The notes: generated from the sequence alone by a model not told the origin. A stretch of DNA of 54,326 nucleotides from a bacterium (GCA_021794205.1 JAJYRH010000016.1:1-54326), one strand, 5' to 3'. Shown: positions 26,252-34,484, counted from the stretch's first letter. Numbers and translations: made by a program.

Positions 26252-26965
26252 GTGTTGAAGCGCAACGTTCCTTTAGGAACTCGCGGAAATTTTCTCAAAA
26301 GCGGTGGACTGGCAGTTGCCGGTCTTGCGTTAATCCCACTCAGCGATTGTAGCAGTAATAGCGTCGGACCCGACTCTCTTAATAACGCCATAACGCCTCC
26401 AACATTATTTGCAAAACCGCCGTTTAAATCCGTATGGCAGCCAGACGGCGCGTATTCCTTTGTCGATGCGAATGGTCGGTCTGTGGTCACTTTGAGACGC
26501 GTCAGTACTAGCTCTGTACTTGGAACGAGCTCATTTACCAAACCACTTTCGATCGAAGTGCCGCAAGTTATCGCTATTGGCACCAAGGCTGATGTCGGCT
26601 CTGGTATTACAGTGTATCGATCTGCAGAGCACGTCTATTCCTGGACTGGTCTCGATGGAAACGAGGGTACGTACACGAGACAAGGCGATCAAGCGCAGGT
26701 GTATTTGGCGCGCTTTGCGCAAAGCGCTGGCCATAGAAGCCCTATTGCTATCTCAATCCCGAATTCACCAGGGCGAACTCCAGAAGATGTCGTTGACTGT
26801 GCCCTTGCGGTTGCTGGACTTGCTGCGGCATCACTTGCTCTCGGAGCTGCCCTTGGGGCAGCCGGACTACAGCTCGGTCTCGACCCGTTTTCTGATGGGG
26901 CCGTTTACTTGGCGTTTGTTGGGTACGGTATTGCGTTTGCATCATACGAGCGTGCTTGCTTATGA
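26252..26965 (+). CDS. Exported hypothetical protein with TAT-like signal and hydrophobic C-terminus
   Basis: A 237-residue protein, GTG (or TTG 26255) start with GGAG nine bases upstream. The N-terminus TRGNFLKSGGLAVAGLALIP looks like a TAT signal (TRRxFLK) in which the second Arg is Gly. It is followed by a Cys-containing segment (LSDCSS) that is not a good lipobox. The middle is beta-rich (GAYSFVDANGRSVVTLRR; EHVYSWTGLDGNEGTYTR). The last 55 residues are Ala/Gly-rich and hydrophobic between two Cys (VVDCALAV and ERACL). Codon use is visibly AT-richer than in all neighbours. It is coupled by ATGA to a small membrane protein. I do not recognise the family; a toxin/bacteriocin-like precursor is one possibility, without direct proof. 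Confidence 0.7.
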   Translation: MLKRNVPLGTRGNFLKSGGLAVAGLALIPLSDCSSNSVGPDSLNNAITPPTLFAKPPFKSVWQPDGAYSFVDANGRSVVTLRRVSTSSVLGTSSFTKPLSIEVPQVIAIGTKADVGSGITVYRSAEHVYSWTGLDGNEGTYTRQGDQAQVYLARFAQSAGHRSPIAISIPNSPGRTPEDVVDCALAVAGLAAASLALGAALGAAGLQLGLDPFSDGAVYLAFVGYGIAFASYERACL

Positions 26966-27150
26966 CGCTGACTGATTTATTATTACTGATCTTGCCCTTA
27001 TTCTTTGTGCTCGGAGTCGTAATATTTGTCCGCTCAATGGTGGTAGGCGGCCGGATAGGCGACAGTAAGAAAAATGTGCTTCGAATAGCTTCTGTATCGC
27101 TTTCACTTATCTCGTTAGCGATTTCGCTCACATTGCTATTAAAAAAGTAA
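26962..27150 (+). CDS. Small two-helix membrane protein, 62 aa
   Basis: ATG 26962 overlaps the stop of the preceding gene in ATGA. The protein is nearly all membrane: helix one is LLLLILPLFFVLGVVIFV, then a short basic loop (GGRIGDSKKNVLR), and helix two is IASVSLSLISLAISLTLLL, ending KK. It shares the AT-rich composition of the gene before it and no other gene follows, so the pair seems to have been acquired together. The size, topology and coupling fit an accessory or immunity-type partner, but this is inference from layout only. Confidence 0.7.
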   Translation: MTLTDLLLLILPLFFVLGVVIFVRSMVVGGRIGDSKKNVLRIASVSLSLISLAISLTLLLKK

Positions 27151-27295
27151 ATGCCGGTCATTTTGGTAACGCGCACCCATATGTAGCCATCACGCCGCGA
27201 ACGGCGCCCGCGTTGCGTTTCGGATATCCTCAAAACCCCGTTTGTGGGCGCAACGGTATGGTGATAATCGCGAGCACGAAATCCGATAGCGCACA

Positions 27296-27491
27296 GTGCC
27301 GCGCCGCGCCGAGCGCGCCGTGCCCGCGGGAAGCGGTGAAAAAAAGGCACTCCCCGAGCTACAGCAGGTCTGTGCTTCCGGCTTGGTTCTCTCGCGACCG
27401 CACCGGCCGAGACTCGACCGAGTGCCTCACGATCGATCGGCGCGAACAACGCGGGAATCTCTCCTGTACGCGAAGCGTCAGGCGGAGCCGT
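27296..27491 (+). pseudogene. Second fragment of the TnpB-like remnant
   Basis: The stretch 27320-27360 (tgcccgcgggaagcggtg and following) closely resembles 25793-25835, the zinc-ribbon part of the first remnant. 27452-27484 resembles 25883-25915. No frame is intact. The rest of 27151-27491 shows no gene. Confidence 0.45.
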
Positions 27492-28256
27492 TCACGGCGA
27501 CGGCGTCGGGATCGGCGATGCTGAGGTTGCCGGCATCGGCGAGCAATCGGGTGCGAAACGTCGCACGAAGAGGATCTCGATCGGGCCGCTCTGCCCCGAC
27601 GCGGCGAGCACGCCGTGAATCCGCAGGCGGCTACGTAGGCGAACGAGCGCACCGGTTGCGTCGTATTCGGCGATGCCGACGAGCGAGATCGCGCCGTCGA
27701 TGCTCGCCGTCGGCAGCTCCGGCAGCGGTCCACGCATCGGTCCCGATGCGGTAAAGGCAACGCGCACGCCGCCTGCGGGGATTTTATCGAGCATGCCGAC
27801 AGCGCGCAGGGTGCCGTGAAGCGGCGCTCCACCCAGCGGTGAGGAGGCCGTAAAGGGGATCGACTGCTTGAGCCCGGCGAGTGCGTCGAGCGTTTTGGCG
27901 TCGATGCGCGCGGCAAAAGGCTGATCGAGTAAGGAAAGCGAGTCTTCGTCTTGGTTGAGCGAGGTGCGAATTTCGCGAAGATCGGGGGTGAGCAGTCGGA
28001 CGACGCGGGCGGTTTTATGGCGAACGCGCGAACCGAGCGTTTTCGTATAATCGATGACGTTTTCGAAACGCAAGTTCGGGCCGTCGGGACGCACCCGGAG
28101 GCTCTGCGTTCCATCGTAGAGCACCGTCATCACGTTTCGGCCGTCGATCGTGTAGGCGTCCTCTCCGCGAAAACGCGAGAGCGGCGAGGAGCACTGCGTC
28201 GCTGCATGTGCGCCGAACAGCAGAAGCGAGAAGAGCGCGGCGACGATAGGTTTCAT
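27492..28256 (-). CDS. Secreted hypothetical protein, 254 aa
   Basis: Begins with a clear signal peptide (MKPIVAALFSLLLFGAHA, likely cleaved before ATQCSS), so it should leave the cytoplasm. The mature part is beta-rich (YTIDGRNVMTVLYDGTQSLRV, GAISLVGIAEYDATGALVRLRSRLRIHG) and ends in a Ser/Pro tail after RRFAPDCSP. ATG 28256 overlaps the stop of the upstream membrane protein gene in ATGA; the longer open frame is rejected because it runs back through that gene. Family unknown. The 3' end of this gene has a decayed duplicate at 25600-25658. Confidence 0.75.
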   Translation of the reverse strand: MKPIVAALFSLLLFGAHAATQCSSPLSRFRGEDAYTIDGRNVMTVLYDGTQSLRVRPDGPNLRFENVIDYTKTLGSRVRHKTARVVRLLTPDLREIRTSLNQDEDSLSLLDQPFAARIDAKTLDALAGLKQSIPFTASSPLGGAPLHGTLRAVGMLDKIPAGGVRVAFTASGPMRGPLPELPTASIDGAISLVGIAEYDATGALVRLRSRLRIHGVLAASGQSGPIEILFVRRFAPDCSPMPATSASPIPTPSP

Positions 28257-28927
28257 GGATGCGGGGAAGAGGTTTCGACGAACATACGGGCGGTCACTGC
28301 CGCTAGCGCGACCTGCGCGACGATGGCGAGCACTAAGGTTCCATCGGCGCGCGTGCCGTGCGGCAGCAGTAGGGCGACCTCTAAAAGGATTGCTTGGAGA
28401 CCGAATTGCGCTGCGAGCAACAGACACATCCGCCCGAAGTTTCGCGGCTGCATTGCGAGCGAGAACGTGCGCGCTACGGCATGCGGAAGGAGGGCGAGGG
28501 CCGGAATCTCATCGTCGAGCGTTGCGGCTACGTCGGCGTAGATCGTCGCGGCGAGTAGCGGAACGAGGAGAAGGTCCCAGAGGAGCATACTCGGCGCGGT
28601 CGTTAACGCCTGAAGAAGTGAGAGGACGAGATCGATCACCAAAACGCCCCACGAGCGATCGAGCAAGCGCTCGAGCGCATCCTTCAAGGGGCGCGGCGAT
28701 CCGTCGGGGAGATCGGTGACCCAGAGATAGATGAAGCTCGCGACGAGCGGCAGAGCGATGAGTTGCGCCGCGCTCTGGGCGACGAGCGAGCGCATCGGCG
28801 CATGCGATATTGCCAGGCCGAGCGCGCAGGCGATCGCGGTCGCGGCGACGGTGCCGCGCCAGCGCTCGCGCAACCGGTCGAAAGCCTCTCGCAGAAGCGC
28901 CGAGAGCGCGATGCGTTGTTGATGCAC
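28253..28927 (-). CDS. Hypothetical polytopic membrane protein, 224 aa
   Basis: Start is GTG 28927. About five hydrophobic stretches are visible: GTVAATAIACALGLAISHA, LIALPLVASFIYLWV, WGVLVIDLVLSLLQAL, MLLWDLLLVPLLAATIYADV and CLLLAAQFGLQAILLEVALLL, plus a last one near LVLAIVAQVALAAV. There is no transporter or enzyme motif. The gene is ATGA-coupled to the secreted protein downstream and lies 6 bp after a small gene upstream, so the three form one minus-strand operon. Function unknown. Confidence 0.75.
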   Translation of the reverse strand: MHQQRIALSALLREAFDRLRERWRGTVAATAIACALGLAISHAPMRSLVAQSAAQLIALPLVASFIYLWVTDLPDGSPRPLKDALERLLDRSWGVLVIDLVLSLLQALTTAPSMLLWDLLLVPLLAATIYADVAATLDDEIPALALLPHAVARTFSLAMQPRNFGRMCLLLAAQFGLQAILLEVALLLPHGTRADGTLVLAIVAQVALAAVTARMFVETSSPHP

Positions 28928-28933
28928 GCGACG

Positions 28934-29278
28934 TTAACGGAACATCGCAGCGATCGACGAGAGGCGCGCGCGGCTGAGGAAAAATCTGACCGAGGCATTG
29001 GTTCCGCAGGCGACGACCTCGTCGAGCCGTCGGCACTCACGGCCGTCGACGGTGACGGTAATCTCCCCCGAGTCGAGTGCGGCAAGCGTGCGCTCGAAAT
29101 TTCGTTCGAAGAGATCGCGCGGGGCGCGTTCGCCGATGCTCTGTCGCACGGCGAGTGCGAGGATCTGCACGAGCGAGAGCGGCGTCACCAGAGCGAACGC
29201 GCTCGCATCGCCGTCGGCAATGGCATGGAGATCGAGCGGAACCCTCACGTGGATCACGCGGGAATACTTCGCCGTCAA
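28934..29278 (-). CDS. Small hypothetical protein, 114 aa
   Basis: First gene of the three-gene operon ending at 27492. The start is TTG 29278, or GTG 29257; neither has a strong Shine-Dalgarno. The sequence is mixed alpha/beta (VIHVRVPLDLHAIADGD; GEITVTVDGRECRRLDEVVACG) with no signal peptide or membrane helix. No family recognised. It is divergent from the gene at 29326 with under 50 bp between the starts, so the promoters must be close or overlapping. Confidence 0.6.
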   Translation of the reverse strand: MTAKYSRVIHVRVPLDLHAIADGDASAFALVTPLSLVQILALAVRQSIGERAPRDLFERNFERTLAALDSGEITVTVDGRECRRLDEVVACGTNASVRFFLSRARLSSIAAMFR

Positions 29279-29325
29279 ATCGAGGATCAGCCTGCCCGTA
29301 GCGCGTACTTCCGCAACACAGCGTC

Positions 29326-30087
29326 ATGAACGATCTTTCAAACCGTCGCCGTCGCGAACAGCCTCCCGAGGGAGGCGGTTGGATGCCGGTCCTACTTCTC
29401 GGCCTTTTGGTCGTGCTTGCGGGCCTCGCTATTGGTGGGTTCGCCGGGCGGCTCACCGCGATGCACGCACATCTTCCGACGAGCGTTCCGAGTATCTCGC
29501 CGATTCCCACGGTAACGCCGTCGCTCGCCCCGCTCGCAACGCCGACGCCGAAAACGACGCCGAGCCCGAAACCGACGCCCTCGCCGAAGGCGAGCCCAAC
29601 GCCGAAGGCGACGCCGAGTTCCACGCCGAGCCCGATGCCGACGTCGAAACCGAGCGCCTCGCCCTCACCGACCGAGCGCCCATCGCCCTCGCCGACCCCA
29701 GCAATCGTTCGGACGCCGAAGCCGGTGCTCCATTCGCCGCGGGCATCGGTCGAGAAGACGGCACGGCCGAGCCCGGTTCCCTCGTCGACGATCGCCGGTT
29801 CGGCGGCACGCGCACTGGTTCGCGTCTATCTCGCCGATCTCGCGCGCGGCGATTCAACCTCGGCGAGCGCGTTGCTCGCGTCGGGGAGCCCCGACACGTT
29901 TATCGATGGGACGCTCCAGATGGGTACGGTAATGAGCGTGCCGACCGCCGACGGAGCGCAGAGCGTAACCGCGCATATCATCGTCGGCGTGAAACATTAC
30001 GTGATGTCGTTTCTTGTCGGCGAACGTGCCGGACACGCTCGCATTCTCTCGCACCAGGCGAGTTCGACTATTCCGAGCCCGCCTTAG
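29326..30087 (+). CDS. Single-pass membrane protein with long Pro/Ser/Thr linker
   Basis: A 253-residue protein. Residues 1-18 are basic and cytoplasmic, then one membrane helix (MPVLLLGLLVVLAGLAIGG). Residues about 50-150 are a Thr/Pro/Ser/Lys repeat of the PTPSPKASPTPK kind, likely a wall- or periplasm-spanning spacer. The C-terminal 100 residues form a small domain (AARALVRVYLADLARGDSTSASALLASG, VTAHIIVGVKHYVMSFLV) that resembles NTF2-like or DUF4878-type ligand-binding folds; this is a loose match. Its 3' end overlaps sufU tail to tail by 20 bp. Confidence 0.78.
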   Translation: MNDLSNRRRREQPPEGGGWMPVLLLGLLVVLAGLAIGGFAGRLTAMHAHLPTSVPSISPIPTVTPSLAPLATPTPKTTPSPKPTPSPKASPTPKATPSSTPSPMPTSKPSASPSPTERPSPSPTPAIVRTPKPVLHSPRASVEKTARPSPVPSSTIAGSAARALVRVYLADLARGDSTSASALLASGSPDTFIDGTLQMGTVMSVPTADGAQSVTAHIIVGVKHYVMSFLVGERAGHARILSHQASSTIPSPP

Positions 30088-30457
30088 CGAGCCCGGCGAG
30101 CGCCGCGCTTTTTAGGACGCTCAGACCGAGCATCGCGCACTTCATGCGCGTCGGGCTGATATCGATGCCGACGTTCTCCAAGACGCTCGCTTCGCCGAGC
30201 GCGATGAGGCTTTCGAGCGATTTCCCTTTCGCGCTCTCGACGAGCATCGAAGCCGATGCTTGTGAGATCGCGCAGCCCTTTCCCGAAAAACGGATGTCGG
30301 CGACGTTCCCCGCATCGTCGACCTCGATCTCTACGCGCATCTCGTCGCCGCAGAGCGGATTGCGATCCTCTGCGACCGCATCGGGTGCGGGCAAGTGGCC
30401 GAAATTTCGTGGGTTCCGGTAGTGGTCGAGGATGAAATCGCGGTAAAAATCGTCCAT
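30068..30457 (-). CDS. sufU: SufU iron-sulfur cluster assembly protein
   Basis: A 129-residue U-type scaffold or sulfurtransferase. Three ligand cysteines are present (C36 in NPLCGDEM, about C62 in GKGCAISQAS and about C106 in RMKCAML) and the zinc-binding Asp of CGD. The order after sufS is the normal Gram-positive-like arrangement, in which SufU takes persulfide sulfur from SufS. ATG 30457 is the clear family start; it lies 23 bp after the sufS stop. Last gene of the suf operon here. Confidence 0.93.
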   Translation of the reverse strand: MDDFYRDFILDHYRNPRNFGHLPAPDAVAEDRNPLCGDEMRVEIEVDDAGNVADIRFSGKGCAISQASASMLVESAKGKSLESLIALGEASVLENVGIDISPTRMKCAMLGLSVLKSAALAGLAKAGSE

Positions 30458-30480
30458 CGTTCGTTCCTGAGATTCCTCGG

Positions 30481-31740
30481 TTATGAAATCCGAAAGATCG
30501 TTGCCGCTTTTTCCAAACCGGCGACGAGGGCATCGACATCGCGACGATCGTTGTAGATATAGAACGAGGCGCGAGCGGTGGCGGCGAGGTCGAGGCGTGC
30601 CATCAACGGCATCGTACAATGATGCCCGGCTCGTATGCAAACTCCTTCGGTGTCGAGAATCGACGCGAGATCGTGGGCGTGGATGTCGGCGAAATTCATC
30701 GATACGACGCCCGAGGAACGCTCGACGTCGTGAGGACCGTAGATCGCGAGGCCGCGCGCTTCGAGCGGCGCGAGCCGTTCGAAGGCGTAGGCGAGCAGGG
30801 CGCGTTCGTGCGCCCGAACGTTCTCCATACCGTAGGCCTCGAGATAGTCGATCGCCGTACCGAAAGCGATCGCGTCGGCGATATTCGAGGTGCCGGCCTC
30901 GAATTTCCACGGGAGCTCGTTGAAGGTCGAGCGTTCGTACGAGACGCTGCGAATCATATCGCCGCCGGATAAAAACGGAGGCATCGCTTCGAGCAGGCGC
31001 CGCTTTCCGTAGAGTACGCCGATACCGGTCGGGCCGAGCATCTTATGTGCCGAGAGTGCGTAGAAATCGGCGTCGAGCGCCCGCACGTCGACCGCAAGGT
31101 GCGGCGCGGCCTGCGCTCCGTCGACGAGAACGATCGCTCCCGTGGAATGCGCGCGCGCGACGATCTCGGCGACGGGAAGGATCGTGCCGAGCGTGTTGCT
31201 GACGTGGGTGAGGGCGACGAGCGCGCAGCCCTGCAGAAGGGTATCGAGATCGTCGAGGATCGGCTCGCCGCGATCGTCGACCGGAATGTAGCGCAGGTGC
31301 GCTCCGGTGCGCTCGGCGAGTAACTGCCAGGGCACGAGATTGGAGTGATGTTCGAGCTGGGTGAGCAGAATGATGTCGCCCGCATGCAAGTTGGCGCCTC
31401 CCCAACTCCACGCGACCAAGTTGATCGCTTCGGTCGCATTCCGCGTCCAGACGATCTCGGCGGGCTCGGCGGCGTTGAGAAAGCGAGCGACTTTCGCGCG
31501 TGCTTCTTCGAAGGCGTCGGTCGCGCGAGCGGCGATTTCGTAGACGCCGCGATGGATGTTCGCGTTATATTCGCTATAGTAACGAGCGATTGCATCGATG
31601 ACGGCCTGGGGCTTTTGCGAGGTCGCGGCCGAGTCGAGATAGATCAGCGGCTTTCCGCGCGACGTGCGTTCCTTGAGGATCGGAAAATCCGCTCGCACGT
31701 TGAGATCGGGGGTTACGGTCGCGCTCGCTCCGCGGTTCAT
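30481..31740 (-). CDS. sufS: Cysteine desulfurase SufS
   Basis: A 419-residue PLP enzyme that frees sulfur from cysteine for cluster assembly. Features are VYLDSAATSQKP-like N-terminus (PLIYLDSAATSQKP), NIHRGVYEIAARAT, the TQLEHHSNLVPW histidine, VDGAQAAPH, the PLP lysine in ALSAHKMLGPTG near residue 233 and the catalytic cysteine in RAGHHCTMPLM near 372. ATG 31740 overlaps the sufD stop in ATGA, so the two are coupled. The longer open frame is not used because it would extend into sufD. Confidence 0.96.
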   Translation of the reverse strand: MNRGASATVTPDLNVRADFPILKERTSRGKPLIYLDSAATSQKPQAVIDAIARYYSEYNANIHRGVYEIAARATDAFEEARAKVARFLNAAEPAEIVWTRNATEAINLVAWSWGGANLHAGDIILLTQLEHHSNLVPWQLLAERTGAHLRYIPVDDRGEPILDDLDTLLQGCALVALTHVSNTLGTILPVAEIVARAHSTGAIVLVDGAQAAPHLAVDVRALDADFYALSAHKMLGPTGIGVLYGKRRLLEAMPPFLSGGDMIRSVSYERSTFNELPWKFEAGTSNIADAIAFGTAIDYLEAYGMENVRAHERALLAYAFERLAPLEARGLAIYGPHDVERSSGVVSMNFADIHAHDLASILDTEGVCIRAGHHCTMPLMARLDLAATARASFYIYNDRRDVDALVAGLEKAATIFRIS

Positions 31741-32945
31741 GAGAGCGTTTCGACGATTCGCTGCGTGAGGGCGTCGCGCAGCGCGGCGGTGGGGAATGCA
31801 TCGACGGTCGGTTCGAAAAAGCCTAACGCGATCGTTCTGCGCGCTTCGCTTTCGTCGAGCCCGCGCGAACGGAGATAGAAGATCTGTTCGTCGTCGATCG
31901 CGCCGACCGTCGCGCCGTGATAGGCCTTCACGTCGTTGCACGCGATCTCGAGTGCGGGGACCGAATCGATATGCGCGCGCGGCGTCAAGATGAGCGCGTC
32001 GTCGCGCAACGATGCGTCGCTCCCCGCCGCGTGCGGAAGGATGACGATGTTGCCGAGAAAACGCGCGATCGCGCTATCGCCGGCGGCGGCTTTCACGACG
32101 GTTTGCGAGGTCGTGCTGCCGGCAACGTGGCGCACGCTCGCCGTAACGTCGAGATGTCCGGCCCCGGTCGGCAGGAAGAGCGCGCTCTGTTCGAGGCGCG
32201 CGCCGGGGGCGTCGAGCGAACTCTCGCGGTCGCGAACGATCAAGCCAGCGCCGAAATCTGCGGTAGCGAGGACCGCCGATCCGTCGCGGCCGACGCGCGC
32301 GACGGCGCTCTCCAACGCGACGCTTTTGGCGTCGACGCGCTGGGCCGTTGCGAAGTGCAGGTGGGCGCGCTCTTCGACGATGAGCTCGCTGCTGGCGGCG
32401 ACGAACGAACCGTCATCGCACTGAAAGTCCACGATCACCGTCGCGCGGGCGCCCGCTTCTAACAGAACGAGGGTACGCGGAAATGCGGAGAACGCACCGA
32501 TGCGATAGGTGATGAAGATCGGTTCTGCGACGTCGTAATCGGCGGGGACGTGAACGAGCGCGCCAAAGGAGCTCAGGCCCATCGCAAGCGCGCCGAATTT
32601 CCAGCGTTCGATATCGACGAGCCGCGTGATGCGAGCGAGCGTTTCGGAATGCTCGCGCGCTGCGGTCGCGAGCGGAAGAGCGATCGCACGACCGAGCGAG
32701 CCCGAGAAGCGTACGCCCCGCTCCGCATCGACCTCCGAGATCGGATCGAAGGCGAGAGCGTCGAGGTCGACTTTCCAGCGGCGGTTCGGGCGGGTGCGCC
32801 CGGAGCCGCTGGTAAGGTAGAGATCGACCGCGCGCGAGCGCGCGGCGTGCGAAAGAATGCGCGCGTCGGCGAGCGCGGCGGCACTCTGAAGACGGTCGCG
32901 GGTCGGCGGGGCGAGAACGCCTTCAGGCACGCGCACCGACCTCAT
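31737..32945 (-). CDS. sufD: SufD, Fe-S assembly scaffold subunit
   Basis: A 402-residue SufBD-family beta-helix protein. The C-terminal core (IACNDVKAYHGATVGAIDDEQIFYLRSRGL) with the conserved His is closer to SufD than to SufB, and the SufB-specific cysteine pattern is not seen. SufD normally acts in the SufBC2D complex, building clusters on SufB with SufC as ATPase. The start ATG 32945 overlaps the end of sufC by 23 bp; GTG codons just downstream are alternatives. The absence of sufB from this operon is unusual. Confidence 0.9.
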   Translation of the reverse strand: MRSVRVPEGVLAPPTRDRLQSAAALADARILSHAARSRAVDLYLTSGSGRTRPNRRWKVDLDALAFDPISEVDAERGVRFSGSLGRAIALPLATAAREHSETLARITRLVDIERWKFGALAMGLSSFGALVHVPADYDVAEPIFITYRIGAFSAFPRTLVLLEAGARATVIVDFQCDDGSFVAASSELIVEERAHLHFATAQRVDAKSVALESAVARVGRDGSAVLATADFGAGLIVRDRESSLDAPGARLEQSALFLPTGAGHLDVTASVRHVAGSTTSQTVVKAAAGDSAIARFLGNIVILPHAAGSDASLRDDALILTPRAHIDSVPALEIACNDVKAYHGATVGAIDDEQIFYLRSRGLDESEARRTIALGFFEPTVDAFPTAALRDALTQRIVETLS

Positions 32946-33684
32946 CGCGAATGCCGTCGTATCCTTCGCGTTCGATACGTTCGGCGAGGTCGTGAGCGCC
33001 GGTGAGGACGATGCGCCCGTCCATCATAACGTGGACGACATCGGGCGTGACGTGCTTGAGAATGCGGGGATAGTGGGTGATGATCAGCATGCCGGCCTGC
33101 CGTCCCTCGTCGCTCGCGCGCAGCGCCGAGATGGAATCGCCGACGGCGCGCAACGCGTCGACATCGAGCCCCGAATCGGTCTCGTCGAGAATCGCGTACT
33201 TCGGCGCGAGCATCGCCATTTGGAGCATCTCGAGGCGCTTCTTTTCACCCCCGGAGAAACCGTCGTTGAGGTAGCGGCCCATGAAGGACGGGTCCATCCC
33301 CAAGATCTCCATCTTCTCGACGAGCATCGCTCGGAACGCCGCCGGAGCGAGCGAACCCGGGCGAACCGCTTGGCGGGCGGCGTGAAGGAAGTTGGCGACC
33401 TTCACTCCGGGGATTGCGGCCGGATATTGGAAGGAGAGGAAGAGCCCCGCGCGAGCCCGCTTCTCCGGGGTGAGATCGAGCAGCGAGGTGCCGTCGAGCG
33501 TCGCGCTTCCCGCCGTGACCTGGTAATGCGGGTGCCCGGCCAACGAAAGGGCGAGCGTGGATTTCCCACTGCCGTTCGGGCCCATGAGGGCGTGAATCTT
33601 CCCCGGCTCGACGACGAGGTCGATTCCCCGGAGAATCTCGGTGTTTTCAACGGTCGCGCGCAACCCTGCGACGCGTAAACCCAT
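32923..33684 (-). CDS. sufC: SufC ATPase of the SUF complex
   Basis: A 253-residue ABC-type ATPase. Walker A is GPNGSGKST (35-43), the Q-loop is FLSFQYPAAIPGV, the signature NDGFSGGEKKRLEM, and Walker B LDETDSGLDVDAL followed by the H-loop LIITHYPRIL, all typical of SufC. ATG 33684 matches the family start (MGLRVAGLRATVE); a TTG at 33702 behind GGGAG is possible. It is the first gene of sufC-sufD-sufS-sufU, downstream of a well-formed sigma-70-type promoter and a candidate operator shared with the divergent regulator. Confidence 0.95.
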   Translation of the reverse strand: MGLRVAGLRATVENTEILRGIDLVVEPGKIHALMGPNGSGKSTLALSLAGHPHYQVTAGSATLDGTSLLDLTPEKRARAGLFLSFQYPAAIPGVKVANFLHAARQAVRPGSLAPAAFRAMLVEKMEILGMDPSFMGRYLNDGFSGGEKKRLEMLQMAMLAPKYAILDETDSGLDVDALRAVGDSISALRASDEGRQAGMLIITHYPRILKHVTPDVVHVMMDGRIVLTGAHDLAERIEREGYDGIRDEVGARA

Positions 33685-33743
33685 CGTTTCGCTCACTGCC
33701 AACCTGCTCCCGATCTTGAAAAATGTGTGCTTGCTCTCGGAAT

Positions 33744-33772
33744 ATCGTAGCCGCGCTTTCCTAGAAAGTCAA
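33744..33772 (-). promoter_or_regulatory. Promoter of the suf operon
   Basis: On the minus strand, TTGACT (33767-33772) and TACGAT (33744-33749) are separated by 17 bp, near-consensus -35 and -10 boxes. Transcription should start near 33737, giving a leader of about 50 nt before sufC. Confidence 0.7.
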
Positions 33773-33793
33773 GGAAAAACTTTACTATCTAGG
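33760..33793. promoter_or_regulatory. Candidate SufR operator between divergent suf promoters
   Basis: Inverted repeat CCTAGA (33760-33765) and TCTAGG (33788-33793) with a 22-bp centre that contains both -35 boxes. A regulator bound here would block both promoters. The link to the adjacent SufR-like protein is inferred from position. Confidence 0.5.
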
Positions 33794-33809
33794 TCGCACG
33801 TGCTAGAAT
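33781..33809 (+). promoter_or_regulatory. Promoter of the SufR-like regulator gene
   Basis: TTTACT (33781-33786), 17-bp spacer, TAGAAT (33804-33809). The predicted start lies at or just before ATG 33819, so the mRNA would be leaderless or nearly so. Confidence 0.65.
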
Positions 33810-33818
33810 CCGCGGTAG

Positions 33819-34463
33819 ATGCACGCAGATCGTTTCTTCCAGAGTACCCGAGGGCGGATCGTCGAAGAGCTGCGCCGGCGCGGAAGCGCCTCGGCGGCGG
33901 ATCTTGCGGCCTCGTTCAATCTTTCGCCAAACGCGGTGCGCCAGCAGCTCATCGTCCTCGAACGCGACGGCCTCGTCGTCGAGCGCTCGGTGCGGCGTGG
34001 TCCCACCAAGCCGACCCTGGAATTCTCGTTGACCCCGCTCGCCGATCGGTATTTCCCGCAGGCCTACGACCGGATGCTCTCCGCCGTGCTGCGCGAGCTG
34101 CGCGAGCAGCATGGTCCCGAGGCGGTCGAGCGCCTATTCGACGGCATCGCGGAGCGGACGCTCGCGAAGGTTCGCGAGCGCATCACCGGCGACGACACGC
34201 ACGAGCGCGCCGCGCAGCTCGGCGACGTCTTGCGCGAGCAGGGAGTCTCGGCGACCGTCAACCTCATCGATGGAGGGGTCGAACTGCGCGAGCATCATTG
34301 CCCGTACTCTGAGGTCGCGAAAGAGAATCCCGAGGTCTGCAGCGTGATCCATCGCGTCATCGACGAAACCATCGGCGAGCACGCTCAGACGGAATCGATC
34401 GCAACCGGCGGGCGCGAGTGTCGGTTCGAAGTGCGAACGGCTTCGGCCGTCGCCGCCCCGTAA
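33819..34463 (+). CDS. sufR: SufR-like DeoR/ArsR-type regulator with Fe-S cysteines
   Basis: A 214-residue repressor. The N-terminal winged helix is GRIVEELRRRGSASAADLAA and SFNLSPNAVRQQLIVLERDG. The C-terminal part carries a cysteine set C161-x12-C174-x26-C201 (HHCPYSEV, PEVCSVIHR, GRECRFEV). SufR proteins bind a [4Fe-4S] cluster through a CX12CX13CX14C-like set and repress suf genes when iron-sulfur supply is sufficient; here the third of the four is lacking but the spacing otherwise agrees. It is divergent from sufC, with promoters 14 bp apart. The product should set the level of both its own gene and the suf operon. Confidence 0.88.
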   Translation: MHADRFFQSTRGRIVEELRRRGSASAADLAASFNLSPNAVRQQLIVLERDGLVVERSVRRGPTKPTLEFSLTPLADRYFPQAYDRMLSAVLRELREQHGPEAVERLFDGIAERTLAKVRERITGDDTHERAAQLGDVLREQGVSATVNLIDGGVELREHHCPYSEVAKENPEVCSVIHRVIDETIGEHAQTESIATGGRECRFEVRTASAVAAP

Positions 34464-34484
34464 GAGAAAGCGAATAGATCGATT

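Noticed and set aside
27296-27754. A plus-strand frame over the end of the secreted protein gene
   Set aside because: Antisense to 27492-28256, which has a signal peptide and coupling; only the 5' part is a transposase remnant.
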